Below, one piece after another: positions 27,765 to 35,081 of a stretch of DNA of 64,000 nt (position 1 is its first letter; each line of letters begins with the position of its first letter). Source of the DNA: Chrysomallon squamiferum. Its lineage: Eukaryota; Mollusca; Gastropoda; Neomphalida; Peltospiridae. The notes below the pieces were generated by a model. That model was given only the letters and a program-made list of their open reading frames with translations. It was not told the origin of the DNA and made no database searches. Position numbers and translations under genes: made by a program. The stretch is from positions 40,811,152-40,875,151 of the forward strand of contig CM022665.1 of the NCBI GenBank assembly GCA_012295275.1. The letters are read 5' to 3'.

Positions 27765-29513
27765 TAATGACAAAAATTATGTTAGCTAAATAAAAATCAG
27801 AGAAATATCATTTTACACTACCACTTTCATTATTATTATTATTTTTATTTTTTTTCAAACTTCTATAATGTATTTAATGTAAAACAGCAGTATTTATAAA
27901 AAAAAAATTCACTGACTATATATTTTATTATTACTGTCAAAATCCAATTTAAACATAAAAACACTTTTGCTTGCATTACTGTCAAAGGTTTTAGTGTTCT
28001 TATAAATAATATTCTTCAAAGATCAGTGTTCTCTGAAACAAATCAGTGTAAATAATGTTCTCTGAGCAATCCCTGCCTCTAATTTCTTTCCCTCCCTTGT
28101 GTTAAGACTATCTGTTGACACCACACTACAGGCATATTTTAATGATAACATACCATTACAGTCCATGGCTGATACTTTCTCTAGATGGCATCTTCGTATA
28201 GAATTCACAGTGTACCGTCCTGTTCTCCAGTTTGTGTTCAGATGTTTCACTCGGATAAATATATTTTTCCACTTGCATATTGGAGATAGTCTTGTTTCCT
28301 CTGGAACTAGAAAACATCACAAAAGAAATTCTTATTTGTCTTAACTATGAAAGTAAACCCAATAATATTAATAGAGAATGTTTATTTATTTATTTACAAC
28401 CTGATAATATTAACAGAGAATATTTATTTATTTATTTATTCACTATAAAACATTTTTCTGTTTGTTGTAGGAGATTACTTCACAGCTGATATAATTAAAC
28501 CATAAATTAAAAAAAAAAATGAATAAATTGTATTATTTTTTTAAATAAATGCATTTGTTTTATAGATTCAAGACTGAATATATAATAATGGTTTATTATT
28601 TATAAGTAATGAGATAACTGGCTTGTAAGAAATAATGTCAAAGCTTAATTGATTCTTCATGAACATTTTTGTTCTAGCAAATTCTCTGATACTGAAAATC
28701 TTTTCATTTCTTTTTCTTTTTAAAGAAACAAAATCAATGATGTTTAATATTTCAGAAGTAATATTATTTACCATACAGAGAAAACTGTGGAGATAAACCA
28801 GATACATTTGTGGGCATTGGATACAAAGAGTCCAGGTGTAAAATATCAAAACAGTCCTTCATCAAACCATATCTCAGCCATCCACGAATAATACAGAAAT
28901 GTAACCTGTAGAAATAATAATAATTAAACTTTTTTTTTTTTTTTTTTTTAAATGCTTTATCTAAAACTGGCTTTTACTCATTTAGAAATTTACAATACAA
29001 ATGAATATTTATCATTGCCACAGTGGATGAAATACCTGAAATGGTAGATACAAAATAAAGGCAAGTTGAAAATGAATGAACCTCTACCTTGGTGTAAATT
29101 AAAATTTAAATTTAAATCTAACAGACAAAAAATAGAAGATAAAGGACAGTGCTAAATAAAAAGTAAATAAATAAATATTTATGGAACATCACAGTTAAAG
29201 GAAAATACAGGCTACTGAGTGTAAATGGTAAGTATAAAACAATGAAAATGTTGTCTTTTGGAGAATCAGAATATTGTAAATGATTAATATAAATATCTAA
29301 TGAATGAGAAATAAAATATACTTATTAATAAAAAAAAAAAAAAAACCTTATATATTTTACGTAAATGTAGCTTTATACATACCAAAGAACATCCAAATTG
29401 GATAGTTCTCTCCATCTTATACAACAAAGACTAAATCTTGCTAATTCAGATGGGTTCAAAAAAGCAAGAATTTTCTGCACCACCTCAGTGGGCAAATATG
29501 TAGTAAAATCCAT
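6242..29513 (-). CDS. F-box/WD40 repeat protein, 11 coding exons, 439 aa
   Basis: Eleven exons with GT..AG junctions join without a frame break into 439 codons plus TGA: 29383-29513, 28772-28905, 28154-28306, 27500-27618, 26915-27066, 26462-26534, 25535-25646, 20869-20993, 19439-19514, 7411-7526, 6242-6370. Residues 5-45 form an F-box (LPTEVVQKILAFLNPSELAR... ending LDVLW), the Skp1-binding motif of SCF ubiquitin ligases. After a linker, WD-type blades with their His at about 129, 169, 209, 249, 289, 329 and 368 end in WDI, VLD, VWS, LWN, IWS, IWN and VWD; an eighth, degenerate blade spans about 408-439. By family knowledge this would be a substrate-recruiting subunit of an SCF complex in cytoplasm or nucleus. 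The fold resembles FBXW7 and beta-TrCP, but I cannot name an orthologue, so no symbol is given. The substrate is unknown. It is divergent to the B3GALNT2-like gene. Confidence 0.9.
6371..7410 (-). other. F-box/WD40 intron 10
   Basis: AT-rich intron of 1.04 kb with poly-A runs and short tandem TAAA motifs. I see no gene or conserved-looking island in it. Confidence 0.8.
7411..7526 (-). CDS. F-box/WD40 gene, exon 10 (WD blade 7)
   Basis: Acceptor cttttcag, donor CATG|GTGAGG. Residues 359-397 include HLGVVRCLHINEERLVSGG and IVVWDYM, the last well-formed blade. It ends in phase 0. Confidence 0.92.
8341..8391. repeat. Compound (TG)n(AG)n microsatellite
   Basis: TG units switch directly to AG units within intron 9 of the F-box gene. 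Confidence 0.95.
8606..8645. repeat. (AAAT)n microsatellite
   Basis: Tandem AAAT units in intron 9. Confidence 0.93.
9110..9360. other. Balanced-composition island in intron 9
   Basis: About 250 bp rich in CAG/CTG words (gaccagcaggaggtccacag, aggcaacatggctggacagc) with no sustained open frame. Candidate conserved element or an old SINE-like repeat. Confidence 0.3.
9766..9952. repeat. Interrupted (AAT)n tract
   Basis: AAT-rich sequence that reads as poly-Asn on the plus strand. It is low-complexity with no gene support. Confidence 0.9.
10680..10915. promoter_or_regulatory. Candidate conserved non-coding element in intron 9
   Basis: About 235 bp of balanced composition with tctaattgatgaag, gtgtcactaagtgacaatta (an interrupted palindrome) and ccaactgattagattgtg. 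No open frame of note. It resembles enhancer-type sequence by composition only. Confidence 0.3.
11142..11218. repeat. Long (GA)n microsatellite, about 77 bp
   Basis: An uninterrupted GA run of about 38 units, among the longest pure dinucleotide arrays in the window. It lies in intron 9, flanked by TG-rich sequence. Confidence 0.96.
11950..12320. other. Balanced-composition island with short open frames, intron 9
   Basis: On the minus strand, 12,154-11,954, a 66-codon frame contains LLREYELGEIKLLAAVEMSK and VFDDVQSMEKDLILFQAGLS. On the plus strand an ATGGCTGCCGATG start context lies at 12,274. I recognise neither. No splice site links the minus frame to the F-box gene, whose exons 9 and 10 already join exactly. 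It could be a conserved element, an intronic gene fragment or an alternative exon. Confidence 0.25.
12368..12420. repeat. (ATT)n microsatellite
   Basis: About 17 pure ATT units in intron 9. Confidence 0.95.
12830..12960. other. Balanced-composition island in intron 9
   Basis: About 130 bp (tttggcccatatgatgccag, gatgggccacctttggtaag) between an AT-rich stretch and an (ACA)n(TCA)n repeat. No frame of note. Confidence 0.25.
13100..13290. other. Balanced-composition island in intron 9
   Basis: About 190 bp with repeated tgac words (gtcatgacctttatctc, ggtcagccatgatggggtca) resembling nuclear-receptor half-sites. No open frame. Confidence 0.25.
13620..13935. promoter_or_regulatory. Candidate conserved non-coding element in intron 9
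   Basis: About 315 bp with words such as gattactgccgattaacgag, ggagtaatcaaacac and gtcgaggtcaaatccgttgc, the last an ERR/FTZ-F1-like half-site. No open frame. Confidence 0.3.
15370..15840. promoter_or_regulatory. Candidate conserved non-coding element with a perfect palindrome
   Basis: The largest balanced-composition island in intron 9 (about 470 bp). At 15,553-15,574 it carries GTTTTGACA, a GGCG spacer and TGTCAAAAC, a perfect 9-bp inverted repeat built of TGACA half-sites like those bound by TALE homeodomain proteins. TTAATTAGAC follows near 15,588. A 65-codon plus frame in it shows no protein motif. Confidence 0.4.
18162..18201. repeat. (AAT)n microsatellite
   Basis: About 13 pure units in intron 9. 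Confidence 0.95.
18849..18913. repeat. (TTA)n microsatellite
   Basis: About 21 units with one late interruption. Confidence 0.95.
19439..19514 (-). CDS. F-box/WD40 gene, exon 9 (WD blade 6)
   Basis: A 76-bp exon, acceptor aatttcag, donor AAAG|GTGAGT. Residues 334-358 read YCMVYNKKVIASGCSDSTVI followed by IWNHK, a compact blade. It ends in phase 1 and is followed by the longest intron of the gene (11.9 kb). Confidence 0.9.
20110..20400. promoter_or_regulatory. Candidate conserved non-coding element in intron 8
   Basis: About 290 bp with aactgaagagttcacaaggg, ctaattggagtgcactgccc and gaaaattgcattaatttggc (POU/homeodomain-like). No open frame of note. Confidence 0.3.
20416..20596. repeat. Two (TTA)n tracts split by a short unique segment
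   Basis: (TTA)n with a poly-T interruption at 20,416-20,482, then unique sequence, then about 21 pure units at 20,531-20,596. Both lie in intron 8. Confidence 0.93.
20869..20993 (-). CDS. F-box/WD40 gene, exon 8 (WD blade 5)
   Basis: Acceptor catttcag, donor GGTG... read as GAAGTG|GTGAGT. Residues 292-333 contain KIVSGSADGQLRIWSVRSGE followed by the GHEGEV that opens blade 6. It ends in phase 0. Confidence 0.92.
21795..21975. other. Balanced-composition island in intron 7
   Basis: About 180 bp (aaggcagccgtcacattagc, tgctgctagataatgattct) with no open frame. Candidate regulatory element by composition only. Confidence 0.28.
24180..24400. other. Balanced-composition island in intron 7
   Basis: About 220 bp (ccattaataattgatcatgc, gccgataaacaccacgtttg) with no open frame. 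Candidate regulatory element by composition only. Confidence 0.28.
25535..25646 (-). CDS. F-box/WD40 gene, exon 7 (WD blade 4)
   Basis: Acceptor ttgtttcag, donor GAAG|GTTAGA. Residues 255-291 carry CVVSGSWDNSLVLWNIYTGE and the GH of blade 5. It ends in phase 1. The donor is weaker than the others, but the frame joins exactly to the next exon. Confidence 0.9.
25647..26461 (-). other. F-box/WD40 intron 6
   Basis: 0.8 kb. Its 5' part contains the pogo/Tigger-like remnant described separately; the rest is plain AT-rich DNA. Confidence 0.8.
26143..26438. mobile_element. Pogo/Tigger-like transposon remnant (tentative)
   Basis: The left part reads ggctgatcatcccttatctg followed by aaatgcttaggg, and the right part has tgctcaaaaaggtttcagat followed by tttggagctttcag. 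From memory both resemble the ends of pogo/Tigger-type non-autonomous elements known from vertebrates. The left end and the reverse complement of the right share words such as atctgaaa.gct and caaaat.tg, an imperfect terminal inverted repeat. No transposase frame remains. The recall-based match needs a repeat-library search. Confidence 0.35.
26462..26534 (-). CDS. F-box/WD40 gene, exon 6 (end of blade 3)
   Basis: A 73-bp exon with acceptor gaattag and donor TGAA|GTAAGT. Residues 230-254 include TVRVWSL and RQHTDEIE, so the exon closes blade 3 and opens blade 4. It is too short to appear as a long open frame and was placed by splice sites and phase. A pogo/Tigger-like repeat remnant lies just downstream in the gene (26,143-26,438). 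Confidence 0.88.
26915..27066 (-). CDS. F-box/WD40 gene, exon 5 (WD blades 2-3)
   Basis: Acceptor tgtttcag, donor ACAG|GTAATT. Encodes residues 180-229 with the end of blade 2 (MIVTGCADSSIRVLD, where Leu replaces the usual Trp) and the GH and GSD motifs of blade 3. It ends in phase 2. The 380-bp intron after it is plain AT-rich DNA. Confidence 0.92.
27500..27618 (-). CDS. F-box/WD40 gene, exon 4 (WD blade 1)
   Basis: Acceptor gatttcag, donor GAAG|GTAAAT. Residues 140-179 carry IIVSGSEDKRLQVWDI, a textbook WD40 strand d with a WD dipeptide, and the His of blade 2 (residue 169). It ends in phase 0. The 433-bp intron after it holds only AT-rich sequence and a short CT tract. Confidence 0.92.
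27722..27766. repeat. (TTA)n microsatellite
   Basis: About 14 units in intron 3 of the F-box gene. Confidence 0.95.
28154..28306 (-). CDS. F-box/WD40 gene, exon 3 (linker into first blade)
   Basis: Acceptor tttctag, donor AATG|GTATGT. Encodes residues 89-139, a basic Trp-containing linker (KWKNIFIRVKHLNTNWRTGR) of the kind that precedes the propeller in F-box/WD40 proteins, then the His (residue 129) of the first blade. It ends in phase 1. The following intron (535 bp) holds a (TTA)n tract at about 27,722-27,765. Confidence 0.88.
28772..28905 (-). CDS. F-box/WD40 gene, exon 2 (end of F-box, linker)
   Basis: Acceptor ttctacag, donor TATG|GTAAAT. It completes the Trp of LDVLW and encodes residues 44-88 (RGWLRYGLMKDCFDILHL within it), the helical stretch after the F-box. 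It ends in phase 1. The next intron (465 bp) holds short TTTA repeats. Confidence 0.88.
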
Positions 29514-29537
29514 TATATTCAAACATTTTAAACCAAA
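29383..29537 (-). CDS. F-box/WD40 gene, first coding exon (F-box)
   Basis: The exon follows an acceptor (tttctcatttcag) and ends at TTTG|GTATGT. The first ATG, 29513-29511, gives MDFTTYLPTEVVQKILAFLN, so the F-box begins almost at the start. Codons upstream of this ATG back to the acceptor are also open, so an earlier coding exon cannot be excluded, but a 5' UTR exon is more likely. It ends in phase 2. The following 476-bp intron holds a poly-A run and nothing else I recognise. Confidence 0.88.
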
Positions 29538-31663
29538 CTGAAATGAGAAATTAAAAATAATCATTTAAGAATTTTGCTCTTAAATTTTATAATTTTTTAG
29601 AGAAAGAAACTTTCAATATTAAAAATTATTCACCATTTTAAAATATAAAAATTGACTTAAGTGTTGTTTCCAGTTAAAGAATGTATTCTAACACACTCAC
29701 TCACTCTCACACATACACCCCCCCCACACACACACACACTTTCACCACACCTTCACACACAATTTCCACATGTCAAATTTTGTTTCACAGATACTGTCTA
29801 ATAAGAAAGGATGTTTTTATTATATAATCAGTCATCACGTTAACTACATTGTCAGGAGTGCTTTTGATCATTTAATGAGTTTTTGAAATGTTGAAACAAA
29901 TTATTTAAAACCTACAATAACCAGTTCAGTGACAAACAGTGATAGTACCTAACTAATCTAACTTCTAAGCTATTTGTTAAATGGATTACTATTTTTCTTT
30001 ATTTAAGACAAAGCTTAACAATACCTTTTTATTTCATCACACATGCATACAACATATTCACTGATATCAACACTTCACCAAAACATAGCGGTTAAGTATT
30101 TGTCAGCAACTGAAAGTACACAAAAAATAAAGAATAAAAAATATTTAAAATAAACTGATTAGGAAAAGAAAGTTACAAAATAATATCAATTATTGTAAGT
30201 TAAACCTTTTCAAATAATTATCAATTAAAATAAAATGTAACAATTATGTTTGTTTTTTTCATACAAATAGTATTTAATTACATTCTTCTGTCTCTTCTGT
30301 TTTTGGTGTTGAAGTAGATGCAAATGTGCATCACAGTGTTCTGGAAATTAATGGTTAAAGCATACATCTTCATATATTGTTATTGACTAATAAATAAAAA
30401 TGGAAGCATATCAACATAACCGTATGTTTTAATGAAAATAACAAAATAAATAAATAAACAGACTAAAAAGTAACTGAGTGCTCAGTACAATTTTGATCAA
30501 ATGTTCATACTAATACACATACTAATAACAAGGAATTTTTTTTTTTAAAAGTATATAATAATAATAAAAAAAAATAATTAGGAATACATGTCCATGGAAA
30601 GTTACTGTTGCTTCACATTCTATGGTGTCACAAAATGCAAGTTCCTTTGAAAATAAATTAAGAATGTCCTTTCTGGGAAAAACAAGCATTTATATATATA
30701 TGTGTGTGTGTGTAAGTATTAGTTAATTATATGCATTAAAATATAATATACATCTTGTTCATTCTCATAACAGACAATTAAATATATATATTAATAATAA
30801 TTAAACCTTGATTACATACCAAATGATTTTGTGCATTTTTATTGAAATATTAAACATTTTCTTGGCACATTTGTTGACATATTAACATGATTATTGTGAC
30901 AGTTTCTGCAATGGTAATGAATGATAGAAATTTGTGATTATTGACTCACTAAAATGTATAAAACCTTTCTTTCAGAGTAACTATTAACACAATTAACCTT
31001 ACGGGTAGAAATGCGCTATTTAAATCTGAATAAAATATTTAACAATTTAACTTTGTTTAATTTTTCATTAAACTGCCTATTTTATATCAAACACATTAAT
31101 TCAATATTATTTAAAATAAATATAAAACACCTAAAATTTTCTTTCACCAAGCAAAATGTAAACATTTCAAAATGATCTGTCTGCAGAAGTTCGTGAGTTT
31201 ATATACTATTAGTATTACTATGAGTGAACTGCATAATTTAAAATTATAAAATAATAATTGTGTACAAAACCTTTAAGCGATATTGCCACATAAGTAACTA
31301 TGTGCTGTTAATGACGCTTTAAAAACTCGACTGTTTCTGTTGTTTTATAATAAAGATGTCGTTTCCAAGGGAGTTAAATCTTTTCCAGTAATTAACAATT
31401 AAAATAAATGTAACAGTTTCAAAGATTTTGTATACAAATAATATTTAAATTTCATTTTTCTGTCTGTTCTGTTTTCAGTGTTAAAGTAGATGCAATTGTG
31501 TATCATAATGTTATGAAATTTAATGATGTAAAGCAGACGTCTCCATAGACTGTTATTCCCTAATAAATAATAAACAGAAGCGCATCAATATAATTGAACG
31601 GTTCACAATTTCTGGTCGGAATAAAGAAGCGCGGAGTTTTAAATCAGCTTGGAATCAAAATTT
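29538..31663. promoter_or_regulatory. Shared divergent 5' region between the two genes
   Basis: The two start codons lie 2.15 kb apart on opposite strands, so this stretch must hold both promoters and any 5' UTR exon of the F-box gene. It contains a short CA tract near 29,725, a 225-bp diverged direct repeat (30,198-30,423 and 31,372-31,598) and a slightly less AT-rich patch just before the B3GALNT2-like start. No TATA box can be singled out in such AT-rich DNA. A possible minus-strand donor (ACCC|GTAAGG, GT at 31,002-31,001) could end a non-coding first exon of the F-box gene; this is only a guess. Confidence 0.5.
30198..31598 (+). repeat. Diverged direct duplication of about 225 bp, copies 1,174 bp apart
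   Basis: Copy 1 (30,198-30,423) and copy 2 (31,372-31,598) share, in the same order, agttaaa.ctttt, caattaaaataaa.tgtaac, atacaaatas.tatttaa, ttctgtct.ttctgttt, aagtagatgcaa.tgt, gttattgactaataaataa-like and gaagc..atcaa.ata words. The second copy ends 65 bp before the B3GALNT2-like start codon, so it covers the likely proximal promoter or 5' UTR of that gene. Confidence 0.75.
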
Positions 31664-31772
31664 ATGGATGCAAAACATCTTGTCATTGTGTTTGCTGCAA
31701 CCACACTGTTAGCCATTTGCTTATCCTATGCATTAAATAATGTTTTACAGTATTTCAGTGTTTTGTTTAAAG
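31664..31772 (+). CDS. B3GALNT2: B3GALNT2-like exon 1 (membrane anchor)
   Basis: ATG at 31664 opens MDAKHLVIVFAATTLLAICL, a short cytosolic tail and hydrophobic anchor as in Golgi/ER glycosyltransferases. Donor AAAG|GTAGGT, phase 1. The 398-bp intron after it is AT-rich with nothing recognised. Confidence 0.85.
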
Positions 31773-33368
31773 GTAGGTCTTCATATATAACTAATACATA
31801 GTATTGTCCAGATATTCATATTGAAGTAATCACTGTAAATTGGTAATCAAATCATCATCATCACGATGTAATGATAAATCTAACACTTTCATATCTGTCA
31901 TTAGGACATGTTTTGTAACTAACAAAACAAATAGAAGTTGCTTTTCTGTTGTTGCAAGTAAATAAATTTCAATAAATTTTATGCTTTAAAATAACAGTGC
32001 ATATACTCAGTATAATACTGCATACACTTGATTTTAATATATTTCTTGTTTAAAAATGATCTGTGTGTTTTTATATTGAATAATATTCTTTACAATAAAA
32101 TAAAATAATAATAATAATAAATACGATGTTTATTAATTTGTTGATTTATAATTATTTAATTTACTTTTAGATAATGTTGACATTGCCATTTGCATTTTAT
32201 CCTCGAGAGACAATTTTGAGCAACGAAGAGCTGTCAGAGAAACATGGCTCAGTAACCTGACAAATCTTGATACATTTGGGTATAGGTGAGTTGTTGTTTT
32301 GATTATGTTTTATTTTAACACATATTCACTGTAACTAGATAGATCATTTTATTATTATTATAGTCAATAAAATTATATTTAGTTAATACATATAGTAAAC
32401 ATTTAAAATTAATTTTACATGTTAATTTTGCCCTTTTTTTTATTGATTGTTTGTAGGTTTTACTGATGTTGGTTTTAGTAAAAATTTAGAACTCATCACT
32501 TTTTTGCAGAATACTCTTTTAGTGATGTTTTTGAATCTTATTCTAATTGTACCTCTTAAAGAAAATATTTGATGCACTTTCAAAATATTATGGCAGAGCT
32601 CCTTCAGTATGATCAGTTAATATGTGAGTGAAATGTGCACTGTGCTTAAGTTAATAAATCATAATGCAACTAACAATTTTTGAAAATAAAATGTTAAAGA
32701 TTAAATGAGGGTTGGACAGTGATGTTTATAATTCTTTAAGTGGCCTTCTGTACAACCTATTGGTTTTAATTTTTGCATCCACTATTCCACAATTTTGCTG
32801 GTGGATCCCCAGGTATATGCATACCACAGATGGAAAAACTGCTCTATAAGATAATTTTAGCTCACTATAACATCGATAACATTAATACATTCTTTTCCTG
32901 TGAAGGATTTTTTGGCACAAATCAGATATGTCATTATTTGATTTCAAATAGATGTATATTTTAATTTTCAGAAAACATTTTAATTTTTGGTTACTCTGAA
33001 GCTTTATTCTGTTTATAATTTTATATTCCTAATTACTGAAGCATCCTTAATTGATACATTCTGCAATCCATTTAATTCTTTTCTTTTTTCTTGTTTTATT
33101 TATTTATATATTTTTTTCTCCAGTGTAAAAGCTTGGTTTATTGTTGGTGAAAGTTCCTGTCCTATTCCACCACAGGACTGTGTTGATGAATATGACTGCA
33201 AACCTTGGACACCATATACTTTAAGTTAGTTTATAGATTAATATATAAAATTTGTGTTGTCAAGATAATTTAATTCATAAATGATTTAGTTAAATAATGA
33301 AAAATAAATAGTAAAAAATTTAAATGGTGTGTTAAATAGTTAACAAAAATATTAAAACAAAAAAAAGA

Positions 33369-33400
<32 letters not shown>

Positions 33401-34827
33401 AAGAGTACTACATTATAACAGCTAGTTTTTATTTTTTATTTATGAAGTTTCATCTAACTGTTAAATTCTGTTAAATGTTAATTATTATTAATAACTATTG
33501 CATATTTAGCCATTTTCCACAGTTTGAATTTTTATTAAAATATTAGAATAACAATATGAAAATAAAAAATACTTTACATGTGTTCATAAATTTTTGTTAA
33601 ACGTTTAGATCTTGAATCTGTTAAAACTTAAATAAAATATATTTCATTATCATTTAGTCACTTGAATCTTAGCAGTAGTTACTTTTTTAAGGATTGATAA
33701 ATATCATTTTAATAGAATAATTTTTCAACACATATGATGATTTAAATATATTAAATTGTGTAAAAATTTCTTGTTCCTGCATGTTCATTCCACTGGAAGT
33801 TTGTGTATAACCTTGGAAATTTCAAATTGGCAAAAACACATCTGACCTAAAAGCTGTTTTTTCTTGTATCAATTACTTTTCAGATGACAACACTGATAAA
33901 GCCCTGTTTTCTGATGGAAAATACATAGAACATGATAATGATATTACAACTAGCAGACTTGGAATTAAAGTAAGTCTGATTATAATATGATATAATTTGT
34001 GTTATTAATTTAGTTTTACATGAGTTAAAATATATTTATTGATGATCTTGTAACTGTCTTTCTTGGAATTAAATTCACTCTGATAATATAATTTGTATTA
34101 TTTATTCAATATGTATGAGTTAAAATATACTTTTGTTAATGTCCCCAATTAATTTTCTATGTATATTTAGGTTTTGCATCCAGTTTTGCTGAAACGAATT
34201 GGGATCTTTACTGATTTTCCAAATCCAGTCACAGTTACATTATCAAATGCTGTGACAGATGTAAGTTTTACATATTTTTCTTGATTGATTGGTTGCTTGC
34301 TTTTTAATTCCTTTTTAATGCTATTATTATTTTTTAATTTTACTTATTCTTAAATATTATATTAGATTAGATTATTTGTATTTTTATGGTGTAAACAGTT
34401 TTTAGTACAGTTTGTTTCTCCATTTTAAATTATTTTGTAAGTGTGGTGGTGTAATATCATAATATATTATTATATAATAAATACTGAGGTTTATTTTCTT
34501 GTCATTAGTGCATAATCAGCTATCTTTTAAAATCTACATTTACTGTATTTATTGTTTATCAGTTTGTATAGAAAATATGTCATTTTAGTAAATTACCAAA
34601 CTGAATATATTCTTGATGGATTCTGCTTTTAAGAGTTATGCCCCTTCAGTTGATTTCTGTTATACTCAAAAATACCTACAGTTTTCTTTTTCTTTTATAC
34701 CCTTAGAATTATTATATTGCTTCATACTTCATCAAAATAAACCCACTTGTTTCATATATAAACTATAACTATGTCCTAAAACTGCATCCAATTGACTAAA
34801 CGTATCAAATGGCTTCATTTATACAAT

Positions 34828-34864
<37 letters not shown>

Positions 34865-35081
34865 AATAGATAATAAGAAATGTACACCCTTTCCCACTAA
34901 TGTAGTTTTATTTTCTTAATACATTTTAAAATAGACTATATCTCTGGTGTTTTTTTGTTTGTTTTTTGTTTTGTTTTTTCTACAGGAAGAAATTATTACA
35001 GTATCATTCAGTGATAAAGACATGGGAATTGAGTACCGTGGATACCGATATCAAGCTATCCAACCACTGTTTCTGCCAAAG
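31664..35081 (+). CDS. B3GALNT2: B3GALNT2-like beta-1,3-N-acetylgalactosaminyltransferase, 5' part (199 aa, continues beyond)
   Basis: Six exons (31664-31772, 32171-32285, 33124-33224, 33884-33969, 34171-34260, 34986-35081) join in frame into 199 residues with no stop. Residues 7-24 are a hydrophobic type II signal anchor. Then come IAICILSSRDNFEQRRAVRE followed by TWL, the opening motif of GT31 galactosyltransferases; AWFIVGESSCPIPPQDC; and VLHPVLLKRIGIF...PLFLPK, which follow the order of human B3GALNT2, including its extra N-terminal region. By family knowledge the enzyme adds beta-1,3-GalNAc to GlcNAc, acting on O-mannosyl glycans of alpha-dystroglycan in the ER/Golgi. The catalytic DxD part and the C-terminus (about 300 residues in the human protein) are not found up to 64 kb. 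Assignment rests on recalled family sequence, not on a search. Confidence 0.85.
32171..32285 (+). CDS. B3GALNT2: B3GALNT2-like exon 2 (RxTW motif)
   Basis: Acceptor cttttag, donor ATAG|GTGAGT, phase 2. It encodes ILSSRDNFEQRRAVRETWLS, the family motif closest to the conserved R..IR.TW of beta-1,3-glycosyltransferases. The next intron (838 bp) holds no recognised feature. Confidence 0.9.
33124..33224 (+). CDS. B3GALNT2: B3GALNT2-like exon 3
   Basis: Acceptor tttctccag, donor TTAA|GTTAGT, phase 1. VKAWFIVGESSCPIPPQDCV and DEYDCKPW match the IIG..GC.....ED.Y.CK pattern of human B3GALNT2, including both cysteines. The next intron (659 bp) has an (AAT)n tract near 33,378-33,401. Confidence 0.88.
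33884..33969 (+). CDS. B3GALNT2: B3GALNT2-like exon 4
   Basis: Acceptor cttttcag, donor TAAA|GTAAGT, phase 0. Encodes an acidic, poorly conserved stretch ending RLGIK. The length fits the variable segment of the family. The 201-bp intron after it is plain. Confidence 0.82.
34171..34260 (+). CDS. B3GALNT2: B3GALNT2-like exon 5
   Basis: Acceptor atatttag, donor AGAT|GTAAGT, phase 0. VLHPVLLKRIGIFTDFPNPV parallels the human VLYPIVITSLGVF region. The next intron (725 bp) contains an (AT)n tract at about 34,830-34,860. Confidence 0.88.
34986..35081 (+). CDS. B3GALNT2: B3GALNT2-like exon 6 (last one found)
   Basis: Acceptor ttctacag, donor AAAG|GTAAGT, phase 0. Encodes EEIITVSFSDKDMGIEYRGY followed by RYQAIQPLFLPK; the end parallels the human KPVEQFILPE. 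The strong donor shows that the gene continues downstream. Confidence 0.85.
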
